Made by a program: the position numbers and the translations under genes. Shown here one piece after another: positions 24,900 to 33,827 of a DNA stretch of 64,000 nt (position 1 is its first letter; each line of letters begins with the position of its first letter). The DNA lies in NCBI GenBank assembly GCA_040216765.1, contig JAVJON010000033.1, forward strand, positions 12,202 through 76,201, in the 5' to 3' direction. The stretch is from Marinibaculum sp040216765 (GTDB lineage Bacteria > Pseudomonadota > Alphaproteobacteria > Ferrovibrionales > Ferrovibrionaceae). The notes beneath the pieces are model-generated. The model was given only the letters and a program-made list of their open reading frames with translations, made no database searches and was not told the origin of the DNA.

Positions 24900-25454
24900 A
24901 TGCATATGCTCCTGGGCCTGAGCACGATCATCGACAGGGTCCTGTCGGTGATCGCCAGGATCGGCGCGTGGTGCGGCGTCGCACTGGTCGCGGTGGTCTG
25001 TTTCGATGTCGCGACCCGCTATCTGGGCCTGCCGAAGCCGTTCGGCCTGAACTCCACGCAGGTCCAGGAATCGGAGTTTTGGCTGCACACCTTCCTGTTC
25101 GCGCTGGTGATCGGCTGGGCCTATACCAAGCAGGCGCATGTCCGGATCGACCTGGTGCGCGAACGGCTGCCGCGGCGCGCCCGCTATGCCATGGAATGCC
25201 TCGGCATCGTGCTGTTCCTGTTGACCTATGTCGCCATCGGCACCTGGTACACCGGGACCTATGCGCATTACTCGTTCCAGGAGAACGAGGCCTCGAAGTC
25301 GACCATCGGGCTGACCCATATCTGGATCCTGAAGCTCTCCCTGCCGGCCATGTTCATCCTGCTCGGGCTGGCAGGCATCTCCCAGTTGATCAAATCCTTT
25401 GCCGGACTGATCGGCAGGCTGCCCGAGGACCGGGTCGCCGAGACCCTCGGCTGA
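24900..25454 (+). CDS. TRAP transporter small permease (DctQ type)
   Basis: 184 aa inner-membrane protein with four predicted helices: roughly residues 20-40 (GVALVAVVCFDVATRYL), 62-80 (FWLHTFLFALVIGWAY), 100-125 (ECLGIVLFLLTYVAIG) and 145-165 (LSLPAMFILLGLAGI). The loop after helix 2 has QAHVRIDLVRERLPRR, the usual DctQ motif. It would form the membrane complex with the large subunit encoded next. ATG at 24900; a second in-frame ATG at 24906 is possible. Confidence 0.9.
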   Translation: MHMLLGLSTIIDRVLSVIARIGAWCGVALVAVVCFDVATRYLGLPKPFGLNSTQVQESEFWLHTFLFALVIGWAYTKQAHVRIDLVRERLPRRARYAMECLGIVLFLLTYVAIGTWYTGTYAHYSFQENEASKSTIGLTHIWILKLSLPAMFILLGLAGISQLIKSFAGLIGRLPEDRVAETLG

Positions 25455-25471
25455 CGGGCGGCGGATCGATC

Positions 25472-26944
25472 ATGGCCCTTTCGGAACTTCTGCCGATCCT
25501 GATGTTCGGCGCCCTTGCGGTGCTGCTGTTCTCCGGCCTTCCCGTCGCCTTCGTGCTGGGCGGCGTCGGCCTGGGCTTCGCCTTCCTGGCCATGGCCCTG
25601 GACCCCTGGCTGTTCGACTGGCCGCAGTTCGGCTCCATCCCCAGCCGGATCTTCGGCGGCATCGCGGAGAACCTGATTCTCACCGCGATCCCGATGTTCA
25701 TCTTCATGGGCACGATGCTGGAGCGCTCCGGCATCGCGCGGGACCTGCTGAACTGCCTGCAGGTCCTGCTGCGGCAGGTGCCCGGGGGACTGGCCCTGGC
25801 GGTGACCCTGATGGGCACCATCCTGGCGGCGACCACCGGCATCATCGGCGCCTCGGTCGTGATGATGTCCCTGCTGGCCCTGCCGGTGATGATGGCGCGC
25901 GGCTACAGCCCGTCGCTGGCGTCCGGCACCATCGCGGCCTCCGGGACCCTGGGCATCCTGATCCCGCCATCGATCATGCTGGTGATCATGGCCGACCTGC
26001 TGAGCCGCTCGGTGGGCAACCTGTTCGTGGCGGCGATCATCCCCGGCTTCATGCTGTCGGGGATGTACATGGTGTACATCATCATCCTCTGCGTCCTGCG
26101 CCCTGACCTGGCGCCCAAGCTGCCGGCGCGGATGGGGCCGCAGAACCCGCTCGACTTCTGCATCATGCTGCTGCGTTCGTTCATCCCGCCGGTCTTCCTG
26201 ATCGCCTGCGTCCTGGGCTCGATCCTGGCCGGCCTGGCGACGCCGACCGAGGCCGCCGGTGTCGGCGCCTTCGGCGCGATCGTCCTGGCGCTGATCAACC
26301 TGGTCCTGCTGCCCGGCCTGGGCGCCAAGGAAATGCATTTCGAGGGCGAGGCGCGATACGACGTCGTGGCGGCGCGGGAGGGCGAAGGCTTCGGCCCGGC
26401 CTTCGTCAATTTCTGGGTCACGCTGAAGGACGTCGTCATCCGCACCGCGCTGACCAACGCGATGCTGTTCGGCATCTTCATCGGGGCGACCCTGTTCTCC
26501 TTCGTCTTCCGCTCGCTGGGCGGGGATGCGCTGGTGGAAGGCTTCATCGACCATCTGGGACTGGGCCCCTGGGGCCTCCTGATCCTGCTGATGGGAATCG
26601 TCTTCTTCCTGGGCTTCTTCTTCGACTGGATCGAGATCACCCTGATCGTGCTGCCGGTCTTCGCGCCGATCGTCGCCGCACTGGATTTCGGCGATCATGT
26701 CCCCAAGGCGGAAGTCACCTACTGGTTCGCCATCCTGCTGGCGGTGAACCTGCAGACCTCGTTCCTGACGCCGCCCTTCGGCTTCGCCCTGTTCTACCTG
26801 AAGGCGGTCGCCCCGCCGGAGATCCGCATCCAGCACATCTATCGCGGCATCATACCCTTCGTCCTGCTGCAGCTGACCGGCCTGATCCTGGTGATCGCCT
26901 TCCCGGAACTGGCGCTCTGGCTGCCCAGGGTGCTGTTGAACTAG
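25472..26944 (+). CDS. TRAP transporter large permease (DctM type)
   Basis: 490 aa with about 12 hydrophobic segments. Landmarks of the DctM family are VAFVLGGVGLGFAFLAM, AIPMFIFMGTMLERSG, TTGIIGASVVMMSLLALPVM, SGTLGILIPPSIMLV and ATPTEAAGVGAFGA. It catalyses sodium-coupled substrate import together with the small permease and binding protein. A long cytosolic-looking insert (LGAKEMHFEGEARYDVVAAREGEG) around residues 285-310 resembles that seen in the mannitol/chloroaromatic TRAP subfamily. It starts 17 bp after the small permease stop. Confidence 0.92.
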   Translation: MALSELLPILMFGALAVLLFSGLPVAFVLGGVGLGFAFLAMALDPWLFDWPQFGSIPSRIFGGIAENLILTAIPMFIFMGTMLERSGIARDLLNCLQVLLRQVPGGLALAVTLMGTILAATTGIIGASVVMMSLLALPVMMARGYSPSLASGTIAASGTLGILIPPSIMLVIMADLLSRSVGNLFVAAIIPGFMLSGMYMVYIIILCVLRPDLAPKLPARMGPQNPLDFCIMLLRSFIPPVFLIACVLGSILAGLATPTEAAGVGAFGAIVLALINLVLLPGLGAKEMHFEGEARYDVVAAREGEGFGPAFVNFWVTLKDVVIRTALTNAMLFGIFIGATLFSFVFRSLGGDALVEGFIDHLGLGPWGLLILLMGIVFFLGFFFDWIEITLIVLPVFAPIVAALDFGDHVPKAEVTYWFAILLAVNLQTSFLTPPFGFALFYLKAVAPPEIRIQHIYRGIIPFVLLQLTGLILVIAFPELALWLPRVLLN

Positions 26945-27189
26945 GGTGCCGCTGGCGGCCGGCCGCCTTGCTTGACCAGCTGCGACAGTCCGCCGCACCT
27001 GCCCAAGAGAACAGCCTGTCGGGGCGAATATCACCGGCGAATTCGCCGGGAAGCGGCCAGTCGATGTCATTACTTTTTTTCAAGTCTCTTGCCGAGCCAT
27101 TGCGCATGACTTAGGTAGTGCGCTCAAGGCAAATCAAATCGTCTGTGACGGCATAGTGCACGACGAATCCAGTACGCAGGAGATATCGA

Positions 27190-27648
27190 ATGACAGATGA
27201 GCAGCAGCCGGCACCCTTGGACTCCGAGACCCTGCTGGAACTGACGACGACGATTGTTTCGGCCTTCCTGAAGAACAACAGCATGCCGGCCGCGCAGCTT
27301 CCGGCGCTGATTTCCGATATCCACAGGTCACTGGCCGAGGTGTCGTCGACGGAAGAAAAGGCTCCGGCGGCGAATCAGCCGCCTGCCGTACCGGTCAAGA
27401 AGTCGGTGACACCGGACTATCTGATCTGCCTGGAGGACGGGCAGAAGCTGAAGATGCTGAAGCGCTACCTGCGCACCCGGTACAACATGACGCCGGAAGA
27501 GTATCGCGCGAAATGGAACCTGCCGTCGGACTATCCGATGGTCGCGCCGGCCTATGCCGAGACCCGTCGGGTCCTGGCGGTGAAGATCGGCCTAGGCCGC
27601 AAGAAGGCGGCGCCCGCCCCGCGCCGCGGCCGCAAGAAGGCGGCCTGA
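27190..27648 (+). CDS. MucR/Ros family transcriptional regulator lacking zinc ligands
   Basis: 152 aa. The core DYLICLEDGQKLKMLKRYL...MTPEEYRAKWNLP is unmistakably MucR/Ros. Of the four zinc ligands only Cys80 remains: the second Cys is Asp83, and the histidines are Tyr93 and Arg97/Tyr98. Zinc-free family members such as the Mesorhizobium Ml proteins are known to fold without metal. The Lys/Arg-rich tail (GRKKAAPAPRRGRKKAA) resembles an AT-hook. The AT-rich region upstream (about 27060-27185) is a likely autoregulatory target, since MucR binds AT-rich DNA. A role as global regulator is inferred. Confidence 0.9.
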   Translation: MTDEQQPAPLDSETLLELTTTIVSAFLKNNSMPAAQLPALISDIHRSLAEVSSTEEKAPAANQPPAVPVKKSVTPDYLICLEDGQKLKMLKRYLRTRYNMTPEEYRAKWNLPSDYPMVAPAYAETRRVLAVKIGLGRKKAAPAPRRGRKKAA

Positions 27649-27668
27649 CGCCGGCGTCGGGGCATTGC

Positions 27669-27701
27669 CCGCGACCGCACCCGATGCCGGTGCGGTCGCG
27701 G
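27669..27701 (+). terminator. Strong hairpin after the MucR-family gene
   Basis: CCGCGACCGCACC (27669-27681) pairs perfectly with GGTGCGGTCGCGG (27689-27701) around a seven-base loop, 21 bp after the stop codon. There is no T-run, so it may be a Rho-assisted terminator or an mRNA end stabiliser. The rest of the gap to 27885 shows nothing else. Confidence 0.55.
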
Positions 27702-27885
27702 CCCGCGCTGGTCGGGAAGCCGCAGTCAGAAATCCGCGGTGAAGCGGATATTGCCCTGCGCCATGCCGTCGCGGACGAGCCCCTCGCCACCGCGGCACGA
27801 TAACGGCCGGCGCGGCAGAGGCCAGCTTCTGCCGGCCGGCGGCGCGGGCTAGTCTGCGCCACCCGCCACCGACCGGCAGACCCCG

Positions 27886-28938
27886 ATGACCGAGCCAAGC
27901 GATCGCGCCACCCATTTCGCGTCCGACAACTATGCCGGCATGTGCCCCGAGGTGCTGGCCGCGACGATCCGCGCCGATGCCACCGGACACGAGCCGGGCT
28001 ATGGCGACGACCGCTGGACACAGGTCGTCTGCGACCGCATGCGGGAGCTGTTCCAGACCGATTGCGAGATCTTCTTCGTGTTCAACGGCACGGCGGCCAA
28101 CGCCCTGTCGCTGGCCGCCCTGTGCCAGCCCTACCATTCGGTGATCGCCCATCCCCTGGCGCATATCGAAACCGACGAATGCGGCGCCCCGCAGTTCTTC
28201 TCCAACGGCGCCAAGCTCCTGCTGGCCGACGGCCCCGACGGCAAGCTGACCCCGGATGCGATCGCCGCGAAGGTCACCGCCCGCACCGATATCCACTACC
28301 CCAAGCCGGAGGTCGTGTCGGTCACCCAGGCGAGCGAGGTGGGCACCGTCTATTCGGTGGCGGAGCTGCGCGCCATCGCCGCCATGGCGAAGCGGCACGA
28401 CCTGAAGGTCCATATGGACGGCGCCCGCTTCGCCAATGCGGTGGCGGCGCTCGATGTCCACCCGTCGGAAATCACCTGGCGGGCAGGGGTCGACGTGCTC
28501 TGCTTCGGCGGCACCAAGAACGGCCTGGCGGTGGGCGAGGTGGTGGTCTTCTTCAAGAAGGCGCAGGCCGCGGATTTCGCCTTCCGCGTGAAGCAGGCCG
28601 GGCAGCTCTGTTCGAAGATGCGGTTCATCTCCGCCCCCTGGCTGGGCCTGCTGGACGGCGATGTCTGGCTGCGCAACGGCCGCCACGCCAATGCCATGGC
28701 CGCCCGCCTGCACGACCGCATCCGCGGCCTGCCCGGGGTGGAGATCATGTTCCCGCCGCAGGCCAACGCCGTCTTCGCCCGCCTGCCGCGCCCCGCGATC
28801 GCGGCGCTCTGGGCGAAAGGCTGGAAGTTCTACGACTTCATCGGCGCCGGCGGCTGCCGCTTCATGTGCGCCTGGGACACCGAGCCGGAGGTGGTCGACC
28901 GCTTCGCCGCCGACATCGCGGCCGCGGTGGCGGGATAG
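27886..28938 (+). CDS. Threonine aldolase family PLP enzyme
   Basis: 350 aa, fold type I PLP enzyme of the beta-eliminating lyase/threonine aldolase group, which cleaves L-threonine or allo-threonine to glycine and acetaldehyde. The N-terminal FASDNYAGMCPEV and GYGDDRWTQ, FVFNGTAANALSLA, VHMDGARFANAV and the PLP lysine at residue 211 (CFGGTKNG) are all present. Length is normal for LtaE. ATG at 27886 with only a weak ribosome-binding site. It is followed 59 bp later by an SDR gene on the same strand. Confidence 0.88.
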   Translation: MTEPSDRATHFASDNYAGMCPEVLAATIRADATGHEPGYGDDRWTQVVCDRMRELFQTDCEIFFVFNGTAANALSLAALCQPYHSVIAHPLAHIETDECGAPQFFSNGAKLLLADGPDGKLTPDAIAAKVTARTDIHYPKPEVVSVTQASEVGTVYSVAELRAIAAMAKRHDLKVHMDGARFANAVAALDVHPSEITWRAGVDVLCFGGTKNGLAVGEVVVFFKKAQAADFAFRVKQAGQLCSKMRFISAPWLGLLDGDVWLRNGRHANAMAARLHDRIRGLPGVEIMFPPQANAVFARLPRPAIAALWAKGWKFYDFIGAGGCRFMCAWDTEPEVVDRFAADIAAAVAG

Positions 28939-28997
28939 CGGCCCCCCTTGCACCGCCGCTCCCGGCGCCCGAACATGCCGCCCGCTGAAAGTAACGG

Positions 28998-29771
28998 ATG
29001 GGGGAACGCCAGGTGGGCGCCAAGCATATCATCGACATGACCGGCAAGGTCGTCCTGATCACCGGCGGCAGCCGCGGCCTGGGCCGCGAGATGGCGCTGG
29101 GCTTTGCCGCCGCGGGCGCGGATATCGGCATCACCAGCCGCAAGCTGGATGCCTGCGAGGAGACCGCCCGCGAGGTCGAGGCGCTGGGCCGCCAGGCCTG
29201 GGCCCATGCCTGCCATGTCGGCCGCTGGGCGGAATGCGACGCGCTGGTGGAGGCCGCCTATGCCCGCTTCGGCCGGGTCGACGTGCTGATCAACAATGCC
29301 GGCAAGTCGCCGCTCTACGACCGCCCCGTGGATATCGAGGAACGGCTCTACGATTCCGTCCTGGACGTGAACCTGAAGGGCCCGTTCCGGCTCAGCGCCG
29401 CGATCGGCCAGCGGATGCTGGACGGCGATGGCGGGTCGATCATCAACATCTCGAGCGTCGGCTCGATCCGGCCGCGCAAGGACATCATCACCTATGCCGC
29501 CGCCAAGGCCGCCCTGAACGCGATGACGGAGGCCTTCGCCGATGCCTATGGCCCGAAGGTGCGGGTGAACTGCATCCTGCCCGGCCCGTTCTTGACCGAC
29601 ATCTCCAAGGCCTGGGACATGGCGGCGTTCAATGCGCGCGCGGAGAGCAGCATTGCCATGAAGCGCGGCGGCCAGCCGGACGAGGTGGTGGCGGCCGCCC
29701 TGTACCTCGCATCGGACCATGCCGGGTACACGACAGGGGCGCTCCTGCGGGTGGACGGCGGCATGCACTGA
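28998..29771 (+). CDS. SDR family oxidoreductase
   Basis: 257 aa classical short-chain dehydrogenase. Nucleotide-binding TGGSRGLG, NNAG, the catalytic Ser in IINISSVGS, and Tyr166/Lys170 (YAAAK) are intact. The C-terminal GYTTGALLRVDGGMH is the usual SDR end. The residues after the glycine motif suggest NADP(H) preference (SRK after the second strand). An alternative start at 29037 (MTGKVVLITGG) would remove a 13-residue extension. The substrate is not predictable. It may form a transcription unit with the threonine aldolase. Confidence 0.88.
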   Translation: MGERQVGAKHIIDMTGKVVLITGGSRGLGREMALGFAAAGADIGITSRKLDACEETAREVEALGRQAWAHACHVGRWAECDALVEAAYARFGRVDVLINNAGKSPLYDRPVDIEERLYDSVLDVNLKGPFRLSAAIGQRMLDGDGGSIINISSVGSIRPRKDIITYAAAKAALNAMTEAFADAYGPKVRVNCILPGPFLTDISKAWDMAAFNARAESSIAMKRGGQPDEVVAAALYLASDHAGYTTGALLRVDGGMH

Positions 29772-29883
29772 GGGGCGGCCGGGGCGTTTCCTGCATCCAG
29801 TTTCCGGGTTCGGCCGTATCCACTGGGCGTTTCCCGTTGCCGGACGAAGATCCGGACGCTTCACGGACCCAAGGAGACAGACC

Positions 29884-30501
29884 ATGTCGCAGCCCGTCCA
29901 GAACCAGATCCCCGCCCCCATCGCCGGACCGGCGCCGGCCCGCCGGCGCTTCCTGCAGGGTGCCGGCACGGCGACCCTGTCCGCCGGCGCCATGGCCCTG
30001 CTGATCGGCTGCGAGAGCATGGCCGCGAAGCAGGGCATGGCGGCCGATCCGGGCGCCGATGCCGCCCTGCTGAACGGCGCCATCGGGCTGGAGGACCAGG
30101 CGATCGGCGCCTACCAGCTGGCGCTGGAGTCCGGCCTTCTGACCGCACAGGTGCGCCCCGTCGCGACCCTGTTCCAATCGCATCACCAGGCGCATCGCGA
30201 GGCATTGGCCGCGACCGTCACGAAACTGGGCGGCAGCCCGCAGGGGCCGAAGCCGCTGGCCAGCTATGCAGCGGCGCTGGATGCCGGCAGCCTGAAGGAT
30301 CAGGCCGATGTCCTGGAACTGGCCCTGCGGCTGGAGCGGGAGGCCGCCGACGGCTACCTGAAGGCGATCCCCGACCTGCGCGCCGAGGGGCTGGGCCAGG
30401 TCTCCGCCCGCATCGCCGCGGACGAGGTGCTGCACTGGACGGTCATCCAGCAGGCGCTGGGGCGCCCGCTGCCGGCCAAGGCCCTGACGTTCGGCGCTTG
30501 A
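29884..30501 (+). CDS. Ferritin-like domain lipoprotein with Tat signal
   Basis: 205 aa. The N-terminus has a twin-arginine motif (ARRRFLQG), a hydrophobic stretch and the lipobox LLIGC, so it should be exported folded by Tat and lipidated at about Cys42. The mature part is a four-helix bundle of the ferritin-like/DUF4439 type. Carboxylate-histidine motifs on successive helices are GLEDQAIGAY, SHHQAHREAL, LRLEREAADGY and ADEVLHW, likely a di-metal site. The GGAGA ribosome site supports ATG at 29884. A role in extracytoplasmic metal or oxidative-stress handling is inferred. Confidence 0.8.
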   Translation: MSQPVQNQIPAPIAGPAPARRRFLQGAGTATLSAGAMALLIGCESMAAKQGMAADPGADAALLNGAIGLEDQAIGAYQLALESGLLTAQVRPVATLFQSHHQAHREALAATVTKLGGSPQGPKPLASYAAALDAGSLKDQADVLELALRLEREAADGYLKAIPDLRAEGLGQVSARIAADEVLHWTVIQQALGRPLPAKALTFGA

Positions 30502-30601
30502 GGAACGGCGGGGCCGGCGGGGCCCGACGCGCAAGCCGTCATCGAAGGATTGCGCCCGGCGCCGGCTTCCCATCCCCGGCACCGCCTGCCACGCTGCGGG
30601 C

Positions 30602-31351
30602 ATGAACCAGGAACCGCGGATCGACATTCTTGCAGCGGCCCTCGCCGACCGCGCCCGGTCGCGCATGGTCGCGGCCCTGATGGACGGCTGCGCCTATTCG
30701 GCCAAGGAACTGGCATTCCGCGCCGAGGTCACGCCGCAGACCGCATCCTTCCACCTGCGCCGGCTGACCGAAAGCGGCGTGCTGGAGGGCTATCGGCGCG
30801 GGCGCCACCACTATTTCCATATCGGCGATCCGGACATCGCGGCGGCGGTCGAGGCGCTGATGGCGGCCGCGCCGCAGGCGCATCTGCGCAACCTGCCGCC
30901 ACGTGCGAAGGGGGATTTCGTCCTGGCCCGGTCCTGCTGGACCCATCTGGCGGGGAAACTGGCGGTGGCCCTCGCGGCGCGGCTGACCGAGATGGACGCC
31001 CTGGCGTTCCGCGGCGGCACCTTCGTGCCCGGGCCGCAGGCGCCGGCATTGCTGTCCCGGCTCGGCCTGCCGCCCGGGCCGGAGGCGATCGCCCCGGCCA
31101 CCGCGCCGTCCCGTGCCCAACCCTGGACGAAACCCTGCCTGGACTGGACCGAGCGCCGCTTCCACCTGGCCGGCACCCTGGGGCGGAGCCTGCTGGAGCG
31201 GTTCCTGGCCCAGGGCTGGCTGACCCGCAGCGGCGAGGGGCGCGCGCTGTTGCCGACGGCCACCGGGGCCGCCGCCTTCCACGGCATCCTGGGGATCGAC
31301 CTGGAGGATCTGCGGGACGCCGTGGCGCAGGAGCGCGAGGCCGCCGAGTAG
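30602..31351 (+). CDS. ArsR-type helix-turn-helix regulator with C-terminal domain
   Basis: 249 aa. Residues about 7-90 form a winged helix of the ArsR type (IDILAAALADRARSRMVAAL, ELAFRAEVTPQTASFHLRRL, GRHHYFHIGD). The C-terminal 150 residues include RRFHLAGTLGRSLLERFLAQGW, a second segment seen in a subgroup of longer ArsR-like proteins. No classic metal-binding CxC motif is visible, so the signal may not be a metal. It lies 81 bp upstream of ccmA on the same strand and could regulate cytochrome c maturation, but this is only positional. Confidence 0.8.
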   Translation: MNQEPRIDILAAALADRARSRMVAALMDGCAYSAKELAFRAEVTPQTASFHLRRLTESGVLEGYRRGRHHYFHIGDPDIAAAVEALMAAAPQAHLRNLPPRAKGDFVLARSCWTHLAGKLAVALAARLTEMDALAFRGGTFVPGPQAPALLSRLGLPPGPEAIAPATAPSRAQPWTKPCLDWTERRFHLAGTLGRSLLERFLAQGWLTRSGEGRALLPTATGAAAFHGILGIDLEDLRDAVAQEREAAE

Positions 31352-31432
31352 CGACACCCCTGCCCCCGCCCCAGCCCCCCGCCCCGGCCAGCGGCAATGG
31401 GCAGAAACGGATCCTGCATGGCATAAGGGGGC

Positions 31433-32098
31433 ATGTCGCAAAGCCCGCCCTTCTTCCGTGCCGAGAACCTGGCCTGCGCCCGCGGCGAGCGCGCGGTGTT
31501 CCGCGACGTCTCCCTGCGGCTGGAGCCCGGCGGCGCGCTCCTGCTGCGCGGGCCGAACGGCAGCGGCAAATCCTCGCTCCTGCGGGTGCTGGCGGGACTG
31601 CTGCCGCCCTTTGCCGGGCATCTGGCCTGGCATGACGGTGCGGTCGCCGATGCGCCGGACCGGCACACCGCCCGCCTGGTCTATCTGGGCCATGCCAATG
31701 CGCTGCAGCCGGCCCTCACGGTGGTGGAGATCCTGACCTTCTGGGCCCGCCTGCAGCCGGGCGGAGATGCCGGCCGGGTGCCCGGCGCGCTCGCCGCCTT
31801 CGCCTTGCGGGACCTGGCCGAGCTGCCGGCGCGCTACCTCTCCGCGGGCCAGGGGCGCCGCCTCGCCCTGGCGCGGCTGCTGCTGGGGCCGGCGCCGCTC
31901 TGGCTGCTCGACGAACCGGCAACCGGCCTGGACCGGGACGCCACCGACGCGCTCTGGGCGCAATGCGCGATCCACCGCGGCGCGGGCGGCATGGTGATCG
32001 CCGCCGTGCATGGCCCGGCCGGCCTGCCGGACGCCCGGGAGCTCGACCTGGCACCGCATTCGCTGACCGCCGCGCAAGACGATGCCTGGGCGGGCTGA
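31433..32098 (+). CDS. ccmA: Heme exporter ATP-binding protein CcmA
   Basis: 221 aa ABC ATPase. Walker A RGPNGSGKSS is at residues 39-48, the signature reads YLSAGQGRRLALARLLL and Walker B is LWLLDEPATGLD. It is the ATPase of the CcmAB complex that drives release of holo-CcmE during cytochrome c maturation. It is the first gene of the contiguous ccmABCDEFGHI cluster. The H-loop is the modest VIAAVHGPAGLP. ATG at 31433 lacks a strong Shine-Dalgarno sequence. Confidence 0.95.
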   Translation: MSQSPPFFRAENLACARGERAVFRDVSLRLEPGGALLLRGPNGSGKSSLLRVLAGLLPPFAGHLAWHDGAVADAPDRHTARLVYLGHANALQPALTVVEILTFWARLQPGGDAGRVPGALAAFALRDLAELPARYLSAGQGRRLALARLLLGPAPLWLLDEPATGLDRDATDALWAQCAIHRGAGGMVIAAVHGPAGLPDARELDLAPHSLTAAQDDAWAG

Positions 32099-32130
32099 GC
32101 GACCATGGCCGCCGCGATGAGCGCGCCCGC

Positions 32131-32796
32131 ATGACGGCCTTCTGGGCGCTGGTCCGGCGCGACCTGCACCTGGCGCTGCGCCAGGGCGGGGCGACCATGC
32201 TGGTCCTGGTGTTCTTCGTCCTGGCGATCACCCTGTTTCCGCTCGGCATCGGGCCGGCGCCGGAGGTGCTGACCCGGATCGCCGCCGGGGTGCTGTGGGT
32301 GGCCGCCCTGCTGTCGGCCCTGATGTCGCTGGAGCGGCTGTTCCAGGCGGATTTCGCCGATGGCACCCTGGACCTGCTGGCGCTCGGCCGCCTGCCGATG
32401 CCGATGGCGGTGCTGGCCAAGGCGCTGGCGCATTGGCTGACCGCGGGCCTGCCGCTCACCCTGGTCGGGCCGCCGCTGGCGCTGGCGCTGGCCCTGCCGG
32501 TGGAGGCGCTGCCCGCCGCCTGGCTCGCCATGGCGCTGGGCACGCCCTGCCTGACCCTGCTGGGCGCGATCGGCGCCGCGCTGACCGTCGGCATCCGCCG
32601 CGGCGGCCCGCTGCTGGCCCTGCTGGTCCTGCCGCTCTACATCCCGACCCTGATCTTCGGCAGCGCCGCGGTGGATGCCGCGGCCTTCGGCCTGTCGCCC
32701 GCGCCCCACCTGCTGCTGCTGGCCGCGACCCTCTGCGTGGCGCTGGTGCTGGCACCCTGGGCGGCCGCCGCGGCGCTCCGCCTGGCACTGGAATAG
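32131..32796 (+). CDS. ccmB: Heme exporter permease CcmB
   Basis: 221 aa, six hydrophobic helices. The typical N-terminus is FWALVRRDLHLALRQGG, followed by VLVFFVLAITLFPLGIGP, LSLERLFQADFADGTLDLL and the C-terminal hydrophobic segment. It forms the membrane part of CcmAB and associates with CcmC. It starts 32 bp after the ccmA stop. Confidence 0.95.
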   Translation: MTAFWALVRRDLHLALRQGGATMLVLVFFVLAITLFPLGIGPAPEVLTRIAAGVLWVAALLSALMSLERLFQADFADGTLDLLALGRLPMPMAVLAKALAHWLTAGLPLTLVGPPLALALALPVEALPAAWLAMALGTPCLTLLGAIGAALTVGIRRGGPLLALLVLPLYIPTLIFGSAAVDAAAFGLSPAPHLLLLAATLCVALVLAPWAAAAALRLALE

Positions 32797-32893
32797 CCGG
32801 CACCGATCCCTGCCGCGGCAAGGCGCCGGCTTGCGCGCCGCCGCCCTGCCCTCTAGCTAGACAGCAGCATCACCGACCCCGGCTCCGACAGAC

Positions 32894-33628
32894 ATGGCCA
32901 ATGCCCTTCACCGCCTCGCCAACCCGACCCGCTTCCTGGCGCTGGTGCGCCGGATCCAGCCGGTCGCCGGCGTCGCGGCGCTGCTGCTGATCGCCGCCGG
33001 GCTGGGCTGGGGCCTGCTCTACGCCCCGCCCGACTATCAGCAGGGCGAGACGGTGCGGATCATGTACGTCCATGTCCCGTCCGCCTGGATGGCCCTGTTC
33101 ATCTATGTCTGCATGGCGGTGGCCTCCGCGGTCGGCCTGATCTGGCGGCATCCGGTCGCGGACCTGAGCGCCAAGGCCTCGGCACCGATCGGCGCCGCCT
33201 TCACTTTCCTGTGTCTGGTCACCGGTTCGCTCTGGGGGCAGCCGATGTGGGGCACCTGGTGGGTCTGGGACGGGCGGCTGACCTCGGTGCTGATCCTGTT
33301 CTTCCTCTACCTGGGCTATATCGCCCTGTGGCAGGCCTTCGACGACCAGGCGAAGGCGGCGCGCGCCGCGGCGATCCTGGCCCTGGTCGGGGCGATCAAC
33401 GTGCCGATCGTGAAGTTCTCCGTGGACTGGTGGAACACCCTACACCAGCCGGCCAGCGTGCTGACCATGGACGGCCCGCATATCCACAGCACCCTGCTCT
33501 GGCCGCTCCTGCTGACCGGGCTCGGCTTCACCGCCTTCTATGTCTTCGTGCTCTGCCTGCGGGTGCGCACCGAAATCCTGCGGCGCAAGGTCCGCATCGC
33601 GCGCCTTGCCGTCCTGTCCGGCGCATGA
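32894..33628 (+). CDS. ccmC: Heme-handling protein CcmC
   Basis: 244 aa with six membrane helices. The periplasmic WWD heme-binding motif WGTWWVWDGRLTS lies around residues 118-130, with the conserved histidines in MYVHVPSAWMA and HIHSTLLWP. CcmC loads heme onto CcmE. Length is normal. It is the third gene of the ccm operon, 97 bp after ccmB. Confidence 0.96.
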   Translation: MANALHRLANPTRFLALVRRIQPVAGVAALLLIAAGLGWGLLYAPPDYQQGETVRIMYVHVPSAWMALFIYVCMAVASAVGLIWRHPVADLSAKASAPIGAAFTFLCLVTGSLWGQPMWGTWWVWDGRLTSVLILFFLYLGYIALWQAFDDQAKAARAAAILALVGAINVPIVKFSVDWWNTLHQPASVLTMDGPHIHSTLLWPLLLTGLGFTAFYVFVLCLRVRTEILRRKVRIARLAVLSGA

Positions 33629-33827
33629 CCGCCCAAGGCATGATCATATGGGCCGGCCCCGGCGGCATCAGTGTCGCACCGTCTGGACGGGGCCGGCACG
33701 GCGGATATATTGCCGTCCAGATGACATCCGGCGGCGATCGCCGCCCGGCGACAGTCCGGCGCGAAGCGGATGACGGAGATGGCGACAGCACGGCGCAGCC
33801 AGGCGCCGCGCCGCCGCGCGGAGCGTG

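Noticed and set aside
26954..26967. GGCGGCCGGCCGCC palindrome as a terminator of the TRAP operon
   Set aside because: The arms meet with no loop and no T-run follows, so it cannot form a normal terminator hairpin.
25268..27070. A 600-codon minus-strand frame rich in Gln, Asp and His
   Set aside because: It is antisense to the TRAP permease genes. The composition reflects complement codons of hydrophobic residues, not a real protein.
33629..33827. A small gene or regulatory RNA between ccmC and ccmD
   Set aside because: Only a long-loop GCCGGCCCC/GGGGCCGGC pairing is seen; frames are short and lack a ribosome-binding site.
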